Assembly (NCBI GenBank): GCA_028456385.1
Contig: JALNQF010000012.1
Coordinates: 62,001-126,000, forward strand
Source of the DNA: Ophiosphaerella korrae
Lineage: Eukaryota; Ascomycota; Dothideomycetes; Pleosporales; Phaeosphaeriaceae
Direction: 5' to 3'
Length of the DNA stretch: 64,000 nucleotides
Part shown: positions 10,469-21,038 of the stretch, piece by piece
Layout: every line of letters starts with the position of its first letter
Position numbering within the stretch: the first letter of the stretch is position 1
Notes under the pieces: model-generated
What the model saw: the letters and a program-made list of their open reading frames with translations, nothing else
The model's database searches: none
What the model was told of the DNA's origin: nothing
Translations under genes and position numbers: made by a program

Positions 10469-12329
10469 TCACCTCACCTCCTCCTCCCCAACCTTCCTCT
10501 TCTTCCCATGCTGCCCCCTCGCCTCGACCTTCCCCTCAACCGGCACCACCCTCGTCCCCGTAAACAAATACCCCTCAGCTCCACCGCGACTCGTCATCAT
10601 AGGATGCGTGCGCATAGGCAAAACCTGCCATTGCCTCGCCCTAACTGTCTGCACAGACACAGCCAGCAAGAGCGAAGGATTAAGCGGGAAATCTTCGTCG
10701 TCGTCGTCGTCGTCGCTCACACTGCCATCATCATCAGAGATATGCTTCTTGCCGTTCTGGGGCCCGAATTCGCGCGCGATGAAGGCGGCGCGGCGGTCCT
10801 TGCTGTAGAGATCGGCGAGCTCGACGAGCGGCTCGACGTTGGGGTTGTAGACGACTATTTTACCGCCGCCGCGGACGAGGGGGATGAGGTGTTTTAGGAC
10901 AGATTTGGCGTCCATAGTGGTAGCGACGACGAGGCCGTCGAAGCCGCCGGCGCGGGTTTCGTCGACGACGGTTTTGACGCGGTCCCAGCGGCGGCGTTTA
11001 CGGTAGTACGTGCCCCGCTTGCTGCTTTTCATGGTGGCAAGAGTGGCTTCAGGGATGATTTCAGGTTCTTCGTATTGGGGGTCGTCTTCGGGGTGGAGGA
11101 GGGAGAGCCAGGAGAGGGATTTAAGGTGTTTGTAAAGGGGGTGAGATGGAGCTGGGGCGCCATAATCGTACCCGAAGTATTTGAGGTAGGAGAGGTTTGG
11201 TTGGTTGTTGGGGTGCATGATGGTCAGAGTGTTGGTGCGGGCAGACATTTGGGGGATATGTGGGCGTGGTGTTCGCCGGGGTTGTGATACAGCTTCTGCG
11301 GCGGCTGTGGTGTCTGCATCGGCGTCTGGCATGGGTATGTCTGTTTCGTTTTGTTGGAGATGCTGTGCAGTGTCGTTTGCACCATTCTGCTGCTTGCCTG
11401 GTGTCGCGTCGACTTCTTGCACTGGTTCTTGTTCCTCCAGGTCGTCTTCGTCCTCAGGTGGATATAGGATGCCCATCCTCTCAGCGAGGGCAGCTGTGAG
11501 TAAGCCTCCCGTATCATCAACGACTAACCACCTGCCTCCCCCGACCTGACTGGCTCCATCTTCTGCTGTTTGAACTCGACTTGTTTCGCCGCAGTGTATG
11601 TTCGCCCAGCTGCAGATAAGGCCTAGCAAATCCTCTCTTAGTTCCATAATTTTGTACGCCTCTTTCTCTAGTACGTATTCGGTGAGCACTCCAACGTCTA
11701 ACGGTAACGCAGTGAAGCGCTTTAGGTATTTGCGCGACTTTCGCAGTGTGTATTTAGCCAAGGAGAAGGGTGTCTTCTCATCGATTGCGTTATGTGAGGC
11801 CATGATCTTGGCTATAATTTCCTTTCCAGACCCCGAGCCGGCCTTTTTCAGCTCTTCAATCTCGTCCATGGACAACCTCTGCCGCGACGCATCATCGATG
11901 GTCAGACGATTATTTCGCATGATGACCTGGCCGTCTTCGCCCACGATATCGAAGGCTGCAGCACCCTCGGCATTTTCATCGCCTGCTTCGGCAACGGGGG
12001 CCTGCTCGCTCCCTAGCGCTTCGGCATGGAGCTCTGAGGCAGGCACGATGCGCAGTTCCGTTTTAGACCTGCCATCCTCGCTGTCGAGAAGTTCGTAGGT
12101 GAGGTAGTGGGGTCGTCCAATGAGAAGATTCGAGTTGAAGGTGCCGAATTTACCCAGGTTTATGTTGCTGCGAGTTTGTTAGGAGGTGTACTGCGAACCG
12201 CGCGCGTGGAGGTCTCACTCCGGTTTTGATGCGACCTACGTACGTATTCGGGGTGATTTCTATGATTTTGCAGAGCCCCGAGGGCAGGCGCAGCGCCACA
12301 TGTGTATTGGGACGGACGCACGAATACAT
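10469..12329 (-). CDS. TRM6: tRNA (adenine-58-N1) methyltransferase non-catalytic subunit TRM6
   Basis: Tethering subunit (yeast Gcd10) of the nuclear Trm6-Trm61 complex that makes m1A58 in tRNAs, needed for initiator tRNA stability. Two exons: 12329-12244 and 12167-10469 (76-bp intron), giving 594 residues. The first exon reads MYSCVRPNTHVALRLPSG and joins through TPNT to NLGKFGTFNSNLLIGRP, the conserved family start. Further signatures are DDASRQRLSMDEIEELK, KTPFSLAKYTLRKSRKYLKR and DTGGLLTAALAERMGILYP. A long acidic/Gln-rich insert (about residues 275-335) and a C-terminal part with GFDGLVVATTMDAKSVL follow. The start was chosen at the ATG giving the family N terminus; an upstream ATG would add about 70 residues with no similarity. 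Divergent from the MINDY gene, 404 bp apart. Confidence 0.93.
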
Positions 12330-12733
12330 GGCGTCGTGTGCGCTACTCCCTTTGTGCCTTGTCACCGCGACATGTGCGACTGTGAAAGTTGATGTGAAGG
12401 CAAAAGTAACGGGCCAGGATTGGCTGGCACCCAGTTTTTCGGAAGGGTTCCCCACACCAGCTCGAATTGCCAGGTCCCGCCACAAAGTGTGGCGGTGCTG
12501 CCCAGCGTCGTCATCGCGCGGACTCCTTGCCTCGCGATTGAGTTCCGCCATCTATTGCGGCCGCGTACTTTGCCATCTGACGCCGCATCAGCTCGTCTTA
12601 CTTCTTTCTCACCTCACCCTGCATTTCCGACATACCCTCTTGTTTAACCCCCACCCCAACACCACCTCATCTGTACCCGGGTAGCCTTTGGAGTTCAGCA
12701 GTCCACGACCGCGCCACACCTCCACCTGTCACT

Positions 12734-15520
12734 ATGGTGCTTCGGAAAGAAGAGAACCCTGATGCGAAAGCAGACCTTGTACCAGCACCCCTCTCCAAGG
12801 CCAACCCTCCCTACCCCACAACCCCGCTAGACGAGCACCCGCCCCCAGTGCCTTCCTTCTCCACTGATGCTCCTCTATACTCGCCGGACCTCAACAAGTC
12901 GCCGGCCTTCAACTTCAAGACGCTGGGCGAGGCGAAGAAGGAGCAGCAGAACAAGCAAGACGTTGATTCCGACTTCAGCGAGGATGAATGGGACCGGTCA
13001 GATGACGACTTTGAGGAAGTCACTGCCAAGGAAGTCCCTGACGCATTGAAGCCCGGTGGAGGGAAGGCGCCCACCACCAGTCATGCGCTGCCAGATACGC
13101 TGAGGCCGGGACCGCCTGCCGGAATCCCTATCAAGCGGTCGATAGATAATATCTCACCGATGCCTACCGGAGCTAGCGCCGCCTCGTACGGTGCTAGAAG
13201 CAATGTTTCTGAGCAATCCAATGGATCTATACCACTCCAGACCAACAATCCCTTCCTCAAGGCCCAGCAGACAGGCCAAAGCAACTGGGGCGGCGAGACC
13301 AGCCAGCAAATATGGGGCGATGCACCAAGCTATGCCGCCAAGTATGACGACCCTGTGGAGCTCCCTGCCTCCCAGACGCCCATTGCTCCCACCCATGCCA
13401 TGGCCAACTTCCACAACAACAGCTCAAAGTCTCTCGATCAACCACCGCTTATTGCTGTGGACGCAGCCACCCCATTGACCAGTCCACAGTCGAGTCAGCC
13501 CATGCGGGGTAGAATCGACTCAAATCCTTGGGAGCCAGGCATGGACGTTTCAACGTTGGATGCCGCCTCCAGAGCCCATGGTCTGCCTGAAGACGGTCAT
13601 CATACAGAAGTTTCTCGCTCATGGCAGGAACAACAAGACTGGGAACGGAATGAGCGGCAGCGTAGGCAGCAAGAAATTTCTGCTGCCCAAGAGGCGGCAG
13701 AACGGGCAGAACAGGAACGAAAGCATGAAGAAGACTATCACCGTCTTGAACAAGCGCCTTCAACGAATCCGTTTTATCCACCGCCACCTGCTGGCCTCCC
13801 TCCCCCTCCTCCTGGCACATCCATCGAACAGCCGCCAACACTTCCACCCCGACGACCACATGAAGATGCCAATCCTCCTCTACCTCTACGGCAACTTGAT
13901 ACTAGCACTAGCCCTACTACGACTCCAGGCCCAGAGTCACCAAACACGGCAATGAATAGGCAGCGGAAGGAACACTATCAGATCAAGCACATTCGATGGC
14001 ATGACGTCAACAAGCCTGGCATCCGTACTTCGCCCATCTTGACACAGAACCTGAATGGCCCCTGCCCTCTACTCGCCCTTGTCAATGCACTTGTACTCTC
14101 GACTCCTTCGGGTATTGAGACTGCTCTTGTCGAGACACTAAGAACCCGCGAACAAGTCAGCCTTGGATTGCTGCTTGATGCTGTCTTCGATGAACTCATG
14201 TCCGGCAGGCGAGGCACTGCTGCGCAGGAGTTGCCCGACGTCAGTGAACTTTACAAATTTCTCCTAGCTCTACACACTGGGCTAAACGTCAACCCAATGT
14301 TTGTTCCTGATATAGATGCGACTAATGGCAATACGGCGCTTACCAATCGCCCAGTGGGCAGAGCGGGAGGGTTCGAAAATACCAAAGATATGAAGTTATA
14401 CCGCACATTCAATATTCCTCTGCTTCATGGATGGCTACCAGAGGCGAGCTCTGAGGCCTATGCCGCTTTCAATCGAGTTGCCAAGTCGTACGAAACGTCA
14501 CAGTACGTCCAGTTCCAGGAGGAGGAGCTGGATGCGAAGCTGCAGTCTGGTGAACCCCTGACTCCGGACGAGCAGCAGATGTTTACCGACATCCATGCAA
14601 TCAAGGAGTTTCTCAGTACATGGCCGACTCAGCTAACAGAGCATGGCTTAAAGATTATGAGAGATAGCATTGAGTCCGGCCAAGTCGCTATCCTGTTTAG
14701 AAATGATCACTTCTCCACATTGTTCAAGGATCCACGTACGAACAAGCTTCTCACGCTTGTGACAGACCAAGGCTATTCTAGTCACGATGAGATCGTGTGG
14801 GAGACTCTTGTTGATGTTAATGGCCAGGGAAGTGAGCTCTTTTCGGGCGACTTCCGTCCCGTTGGCAATAACATGCCGTCCCAGCAGCATCAACAAGTCC
14901 AAAGCATGCTTGATGTCAATGGCAGCCAAGGTTGGACTCCTGTACAGTCTCGCAGCGACCAGCAACACTTTTCAACGCAGAGCATGGCCTTGGATACAGG
15001 AGCTGCTACAACAAATGAGTTGAGTAGGGCCGAGCAGGAAGACCATGATCTAGCTTTGGCGCTCCAGCTTCAGGAAGAGGAGGAAGACCGAGAGAGACGG
15101 GAGACAGCACAACGCGAGCGAGATAACCAAGCTACTGCAACTGTGATAGCAACGCAATCCCAAGCCCGGCCCCCCAATCGCCGCACCTCTCGTGGCGAGA
15201 ATCCACCAGCCATTCCACCGCGCCGCAACAACATCACCACGCACCGGCCAAATAATGAACCTACACCACCTCCTACCTATGAGGAGGCTGCAACTCGACC
15301 CCAGTATCACCCTCCTCAAGGTCATCCCGCGAGTCCCCAGGCGCCATTACCTCAGGGCAGTGCATATCAGGTAAACAGCGGTAATCTCCCCCCACAACGC
15401 CCAACAGGCCGCCCAATGCCATTACAACAAATGCCCGGCCGACTAGGAAGGCAGAGCACAGGTCCCGTTGGCCATGGCCAACACCAACCCGAAGATCGCG
15501 AAAAGTGTGTTGTAATGTAA
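12734..15520 (+). CDS. MIY1: MINDY-family deubiquitinase with C-terminal CAAX box
   Basis: Lys48-ubiquitin-chain-selective cysteine protease of the MINDY (FAM63, DUF544) family. A single exon codes 928 residues. Residues 1-415 are low-complexity Pro/Gln/Glu-rich with a charged coiled-coil-like segment (about 295-330, RQRRQQEISAAQEAAERAEQ). The catalytic domain starts near 420: LNGPCPLLALVNAL carries the presumed nucleophile Cys444, and AILFRNDHFSTLF the presumed His659. A ubiquitin-interacting motif-like helix, DHDLALALQLQEEEED, lies at about 770-785, then a Pro-rich linker. The protein ends in CVVM, a CAAX prenylation box, predicting membrane attachment. Family assignment is firm; the yeast-style name is by orthology inference. 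Confidence 0.93.
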   Translation: MVLRKEENPDAKADLVPAPLSKANPPYPTTPLDEHPPPVPSFSTDAPLYSPDLNKSPAFNFKTLGEAKKEQQNKQDVDSDFSEDEWDRSDDDFEEVTAKEVPDALKPGGGKAPTTSHALPDTLRPGPPAGIPIKRSIDNISPMPTGASAASYGARSNVSEQSNGSIPLQTNNPFLKAQQTGQSNWGGETSQQIWGDAPSYAAKYDDPVELPASQTPIAPTHAMANFHNNSSKSLDQPPLIAVDAATPLTSPQSSQPMRGRIDSNPWEPGMDVSTLDAASRAHGLPEDGHHTEVSRSWQEQQDWERNERQRRQQEISAAQEAAERAEQERKHEEDYHRLEQAPSTNPFYPPPPAGLPPPPPGTSIEQPPTLPPRRPHEDANPPLPLRQLDTSTSPTTTPGPESPNTAMNRQRKEHYQIKHIRWHDVNKPGIRTSPILTQNLNGPCPLLALVNALVLSTPSGIETALVETLRTREQVSLGLLLDAVFDELMSGRRGTAAQELPDVSELYKFLLALHTGLNVNPMFVPDIDATNGNTALTNRPVGRAGGFENTKDMKLYRTFNIPLLHGWLPEASSEAYAAFNRVAKSYETSQYVQFQEEELDAKLQSGEPLTPDEQQMFTDIHAIKEFLSTWPTQLTEHGLKIMRDSIESGQVAILFRNDHFSTLFKDPRTNKLLTLVTDQGYSSHDEIVWETLVDVNGQGSELFSGDFRPVGNNMPSQQHQQVQSMLDVNGSQGWTPVQSRSDQQHFSTQSMALDTGAATTNELSRAEQEDHDLALALQLQEEEEDRERRETAQRERDNQATATVIATQSQARPPNRRTSRGENPPAIPPRRNNITTHRPNNEPTPPPTYEEAATRPQYHPPQGHPASPQAPLPQGSAYQVNSGNLPPQRPTGRPMPLQQMPGRLGRQSTGPVGHGQHQPEDREKCVVM

Positions 15521-16188
15521 TATGGTCCCCCCGCTCGATCCCTGCCACCTATTTTCTAGCTTCAGGTATTTCTCATGCTTGCGCTCAGCCAAGTCGTGAG
15601 AATGTCCCCTTGTCTAATAGATACCCTTCTTCTTGTGTATTTTGTTCGCCTAGTGGTTAGAGGAGCATAATGTCATGTACTTGAGGGCGAGTGGGCGTTT
15701 GTATAATGAGCAGGAGTGCTACAGGGTTAGGATATCGATCACCATACCGATATATAGGAAATGTACACTGTCATGAATCAACCTAGCACTCCTTGTCATG
15801 TTGTGGCGCGTGGTGGAGTATCTACGAGGATTGAACCAACCAATACATGGAATAGCATGATTCGTGCCTTTTATCAAGAAAACCTACTACATGCCATTCA
15901 AACCCTACTAAGCTCCGTTTCCGATAAGCAAATCACCCTCGACCCACGATCAAGCCATTGCCCGCATCTGCTGGTCCCGCACCAAACAGCACCATACCCG
16001 GCGGGGAACAAGTGAGGGGTAATCCATCCACACAAGCACCCCTGACCACTGACCCACATTGGCATTGCCCACATGCCACCTTCTTGCCCCTCCCGCACAC
16101 AGCGAACAGAGCAACGACAAGAAGCCATCCACCAATTCTTAATCTCTATGTATATATATTTTACAATTTACAAAATTTCATATTCTTC
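15521..16188. other. Intergenic between MINDY gene and tRNA
   Basis: About 670 bp holding the MINDY 3' flank. Only an 84-codon plus-strand ORF and minus-strand shadows occur, without recognisable domains. Confidence 0.5.
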
Positions 16189-16277
16189 GCTTCGCTAGTT
16201 TAAGGGTAGAATTCGAGCTTCCCATGTGTCCATGCACGCGTTTGCTCGAGGAACGAGTTCGAGTCTCGTGCGAAGCA
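16189..16277 (+). tRNA. tRNA-Gly (CCC) with an 18-nt intron
   Basis: A full cloverleaf can be drawn. The acceptor stem GCTTCGC (16189-16195) pairs with GCGAAGC (16270-16276), and discriminator A is at 16277. The D arm has GTTT/GAAT around a loop containing GGG. The anticodon stem CGAGC (16214-16218) pairs with GCTCG (16244-16248). The anticodon CCC is at 16221-16223, and the intron occupies 16225-16242, directly after base 37 as in nuclear tRNA introns. The T arm ACGAG/CTCGT encloses loop TTCGAGT. Discriminator A and the GGTA-like D loop suit a eukaryotic glycine tRNA. A run of seven T follows. Confidence 0.93.
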
Positions 16278-16279
16278 TA

Positions 16280-16286
16280 TTTTTTT
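16280..16286 (+). terminator. RNA polymerase III terminator of tRNA-Gly
   Basis: Seven consecutive T residues start three bases after the discriminator base of the tRNA, followed by further T-rich runs. Confidence 0.85.
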
Positions 16287-16489
16287 ATTTTTTATTTTGC
16301 TTTTGGGGTTTGGGATTCGGGATGTATTTTTGATGGGGTGGATTGGGATTGATGATCGTTTGTATTATAGTGCAAGCAGTTGTGTGGGCCTAAGTGAAGC
16401 GTAGTTGAGGAAACCGCTTTTATTTTTTTTTATTTTTTTTTAAAAAAAAAAACAATGGCGTCAAAAGCACTCTCTATTTCTGTATATCG

Positions 16490-18745
16490 TTACAAGTGCT
16501 TACCGTTCGTCAAATCCCCTTTCTCCGTGTCCACACAAACAAGCGTCACGGTATCCGTTCCAGCAGTCTGTCTCCGCATAACTCTCTCGATGCCATCCTC
16601 CTCCTCACACTCTATCACAGTCTCCTCCACATTTCCCCCCAGCTTCCCAACCCTGCGCCTCGCATATCGCTGATCCGCCGCCTTCAGCGCCAACGACGAA
16701 TCGATGGGAAGCCGTTGCAGCGCCTGGTGCTCGACGGTAATGGGAATCTCTTGCTCGAGATGGACCCAGTATCCTTGATTCTGTGCTTCGAACGCGCGAC
16801 GCTGGAGCTGGTACACGCCGTCTTGTATCCAGTGGTCGATGCGGGGCGCGAGCGCGGCACGGAAGCGGGACATGAAGACGAAGAAGCGGAGGATGAGGGA
16901 GTTGCAGATTGTGATGAAGAGGGAGAAGCAGATTGTGAAGACGAGGGCGAAGACGTTTATGTTTCTACTCATTGTTACTAGTGATTTCATGGAAGTGGAT
17001 GATGGACTGACGTGAAACCGCCTGCTTTTCGCATTTTGAGCGACTGGCACATTTTGCGGTCGCCATCGTCGGCAAGGGGCTCAGTGTATTCGTAGGCGTA
17101 TTTGTCGAACACAGACGGCCCGATGATGGCGGCTGAGAGAAGAGTTTGGTAGCTAGCCCAGACCATGGATTCCCATGCAATGACTTCTTTCATCCATTGA
17201 TTGTCTGGTAGTCCTGGTGATGATCTGCCGTTGACGAAGCTATTAGCTAGTACATTTTTCCATCGCGCGCCGTTTTCGATGCCGATGAGTCGGGAGGTAG
17301 AGCGGAGGAGCTGTAGAAGGCGCCGTTGCACAGGCTTGAGATTTGGTATTGTTGTGGTGAAACCGTCGAGTGGACTCCCTGTTAGAGAAGTGCAATAATC
17401 TGCTTTTGTAGGCTGTGGGACACAATACAGATACTATTCTAGTGTTTAGGCAGAATTCATAACTGGAGTTAAGGATTTTTTCTTACTTGTTCAGCGCATC
17501 CAACAACACCAGCCGCGTTATCTGAGTGATATTGCGTTTCGTTTGGGTATCCTCCACCGGGAATATACATCCATGCTTTATGTGCCGAGAACAAGAGATC
17601 ATTTACAGGTTTTGTGTAAATGACATTGTTGAGCCAAATAACTGCCAACTTCACATCTGCATCTGTCCGTTGCATCTCTGGAATGGGAATGATTCCAATA
17701 GATGATTCGTCTTTTTCTAGATAGCTGCTTATACTGTCTGAGTTATAGGATGGCTGATACTCAGTCAGTGCAGTAGATTGAATAAACGTAGCTTCTGGAC
17801 GAAGTATGGGATCCGTGTTTCGATAAGTCCCATACTCAATTGTGGTCTTGGAGTCATTGAACTTACGGGCAACCCACCATGGAGCATCTCGGACAATTAT
17901 GCGATCCTCCATAGGTAGAACGCTGCACGTGGTTCTTCTCTGTAGCTTGATAGTCTCTGCCGGTGACAAGTTGAGGCCGAATTGAGTCCTCATATCTATA
18001 AGCCCGGAATCCATAAGGAGCGCAGGCAGTTCGCCACCACGACACACTGTTGAATTCCAAGGACAAGGGGCAGGTGATGCGCTGAATGAAATATTGGGTA
18101 TACTGAAGGTATTTCGACATGGCGCAGGTAGGGAGGTCGTATTCTGGTAGCAGTTTGAGGTGTAAGCGTCGACTGTCGAGTCAAGCGAGGCTAGGAGGGT
18201 AGACTGGCTTCTGGTGTCGTACACCTTTGTGTAGTTGAACCGGCCACAAAATGGACTGTTGACCAAGACCTCGATGTTGGAGCTATCTACCGCAAAGGCT
18301 GTCGATATACCGGCCGCAATTGAGGCAATGGCGAAGCATAGTGCAACGAGAAGGATGAAAGAGCACCGAAGGAGTGCCCGGGGCGCCTTAGCTTTCCATG
18401 CCCATAGCAATTTGAGAGTGTCTGCCATGAGTGCTGTAGGTGTAGGCATTGTTCGAAGTAGCGCTTGGTATTGCCATCGGAGACCGTCCCCGTCCTCTCC
18501 ATCTGCGCAATACTGATGGTAAAGAAATGTAAACAGGTTCCACAGCTGAGCAGTACCGATTGTAGTGAGGATAGTAAGAAGAGCCACGATAACTGTACCC
18601 GTCCTTTCTTTGACCGTTAGTGTCTGGCCCATGACGTAGCCATTCTCTTGATTGATCCAGAATCTACGAGGATAAGCATAGAGGGATTGAAAATTAGCCT
18701 CAGTACATACCCCATCTTCACAAAACGATCTTCTAGTTCGGACAT
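16490..18745 (-). CDS. Fungal multi-pass membrane protein of unknown function (paralogue A)
   Basis: Four exons are proposed: 18745-18711, 18663-17487, 17433-17012 and 16967-16490, giving 703 residues. The last acceptor (GAG, 44-bp intron) is the least certain. Near the N terminus, GTVIVALLTILTTIG and LLRCSFILLVALCFAIA are membrane segments. A large Cys- and Asn-X-Ser/Thr-rich region (about 120-420, probably extracellular) carries FCGRFNYT, APCPWNSTVC and LMDSGLIDMRTQFGLN. This is followed by PVNDLLFSAHKAW, VVGCAEQ, GLPDNQW and a further membrane segment (VFALVFTICFSLFITI). The C terminus is cytoplasmic-looking. The same ordered motifs occur in the broken copy at 60.7-63.1 kb. The family is common in filamentous ascomycetes but I know no function for it. 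Confidence 0.82.
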
Positions 18746-19950
18746 GATGAATGTGTCAACAGAGTTCTTGCTAAGCCCAGTCTACGGAGTATCTAACTAA
18801 TATCAAACTGATGTACTCAGACATATGCCGATCGTTGTCGACTTATACTCTTGTTCAAAATAGCACACTTGGTTCATCGGTCCATGAAGCCTATCAGGGC
18901 AAAGCTCCCTTGGTGTGTGCTCTCGTTATAGAAAGAAAGGTGGCGCAGGATTTCTGTATCCAACCCGAATACCTGGCTTGCTCGAGGGCAGCTGGAGAGA
19001 GACCCCAGATAGTTGGTAATATAATCCGTGCAGGCTGATCACCCAATGGCATGCTGTTTCTGTTGTTACTTTGTTGTGTCCTGGAAAACTGCACGAATAA
19101 TAAGATGAGGATCGCGACCCAGGGTAGCACCCATGGTGTCTAACTGAATGTAGAGGACGCCTATCAACAAAATCCATTTGTCTGTACAACCCGGATTACG
19201 GCGTTATACTGGGTATAGAACGCAATGTGATTCTTATCATTGTTCCGTTGTCCCTTGCTGCCCTTAGAATGAATGTGAGGATTCAGGTTGAAGAAGAACA
19301 TCAGGGCGAGGCGGGCCGCACCGTTGCCGTTTCGTGGAGATGCACCTCTCTGAGCAATGCGTCCCGTAGTTTACTGTTGACATATAATTTGTGAGTTTAG
19401 ATGGGGCATATTTGGGGAATTAGTGGGGCAGAGAGATATCCTGAATGCACCTTGGCGAACCAAACATTGGCCGAAGAAATGATAAACAGGGTGAGGCGGT
19501 TGGGGCCGGATGATAAACATAGGTCAGCGTAAATTTGGGTTGCTCGTCATCCAGAGACGTTCTAGCCGCACCACCCCTCATTGTGGTGGATGGTCAAGCT
19601 GGATTGCCAAGCTGAATTGAACGGGTGGCTAGCGAGGATAGGATACGTAAGTCAGACGACGTATGCAGTCAGACGGACAGTATCGAGCGGTTAAATTGAT
19701 GCAAACACCGAACAATATCGCATATTGAAGCGAGAAAAGAAACAATTTCAATGTGGGGAGGGAATGAAAGGAGGCAACGCCGTCGACGAGGAGGGAGGGC
19801 TGGCGCGGTGATAGGGCTGAAGCGAGTCAAGACAACCCCACTAAAACCAGTCTGTGCGTCATTGCATCTCAGGCCCAAGGCCCGAGTCTATGGAGCTAGT
19901 AGACCGAGATAATACCACACAATACCTTGCCACAAACGTGACCTCGCAAA
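18746..19950. other. Intergenic between divergent genes
   Basis: About 1.2 kb between paralogue A and GET4; expected to hold both promoters. Several overlapping short ORFs on both strands near 18.8-19.2 kb have no recognisable domain. Confidence 0.5.
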
Positions 19951-21038
19951 ATGGCCACAAAACTAGAAAAGACAATACAGCGACAACAGCAAAAGTACAA
20001 CTTCTCCCCGGAACTCCCGTCAGGCGCTCGCTAAACCCGCCAGAATCGCCGAAGGCCAGTTCTACGAAGCCCACCAACAGCTGCGCGTCATCGCCTCGCG
20101 CTACGTCAAGGCGCAAGACTGGGACAATGCCACTTCCATCCTACACTCCGGCGCACAGTCGCTGCTCCAAGCAGGACAGGGCGGCTCGGGCGGCGACCTC
20201 TGCATCTTCCTCGTCGACGTCTTCAACAAGGGCGAGCTGAAGCCGGACTCAAGCACCAAGGGAAAGCTTCTGGGGCTCCTGAGGGCTTTCCCAAAAGACG
20301 AGCCGACCAAAAAGAAGTTTGTGGGCGAGATGGTGGCCTGGAGCGCAAATTTGGGCGAGTATCCTGCTGGTGATCCAGAGATTCATCATGTCGCTGGTAG
20401 CTTATACGCCGATGGTATGAGACATGCTCTTGCCAGACTACCTCTCACATGCTGACGGCCATTCAGATCTCGAGCCCTACGATGCCGAGCGCCACCTTCT
20501 CCTCGGTAACCAAGACTCGCCCTCCACGCTTGCATCCCTCGAATACTCCTGGTATGAAGCCGACGACTCACACACCGCGCCCCTATACTGCGCGCGCGGT
20601 GTGCTGCCATATCTCCTCGCCGGCAACCTGCGTGCAGCAAACAAGTTCTTCCTCCTCTTTACCTCCTTCCTCTCCAAGAAGCCCGGCCTCAACACCCAAC
20701 AGATATCCACATCGGCTTCAGATCTGCGAACATACCCCACCCTTCCGCTACTCAACTTTATCGGGCTGTTATTACGGAGTGTGGAGAGGGGCGACCCTAG
20801 TTTATTCAGACAGCTAAAGAGCCATTACGCCGTGAATCTCAAGGATGTCAACTGGAATGAGGCGCTAGATCAGCTTGGCGAAATGTACTTCGGCATCAAG
20901 ATACCGCGGCAGAGCAATCCTATGCTGGACATGCTAGGCGGAATGTTTGGTGGTGGCGGCTTCGGTGGCGGGGGTGGCGGTCCGAAGAAAGCCTCGGGTG
21001 CGAAAGGCATAGCACCTGCTGCGGCTGGGCTGGATTGA
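19951..21038 (+). CDS. GET4: GET4, tail-anchored protein insertion factor
   Basis: Get4 pairs with Get5 and hands tail-anchored proteins from Sgt2 to Get3 in the cytosol for insertion into the ER. Exons 19951-19994, 20044-20414 and 20467-21038 give 328 residues. The first intron (49 bp) joins MATKLEKTIQRQQQK to IAEGQFYEAHQQLRVIASRY, exactly the family N terminus; the alternative acceptor upstream breaks the frame. The alpha-solenoid region follows (DWDNATSILHSGAQSLLQAG, GDLCIFLVDVFNKGEL, HHVAGSLYADDLEPYDAE, CARGVLPYLLAGNLRAANK). The C terminus is a Gly-rich tail (GGMFGGGGFGGGGGG). Domain order and length agree with fungal Get4. Confidence 0.94.

Noticed and set aside
11205..11549. Plus-strand ORFs antisense to TRM6
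   Set aside because: Shadows of the acidic/Gln-rich TRM6 region.
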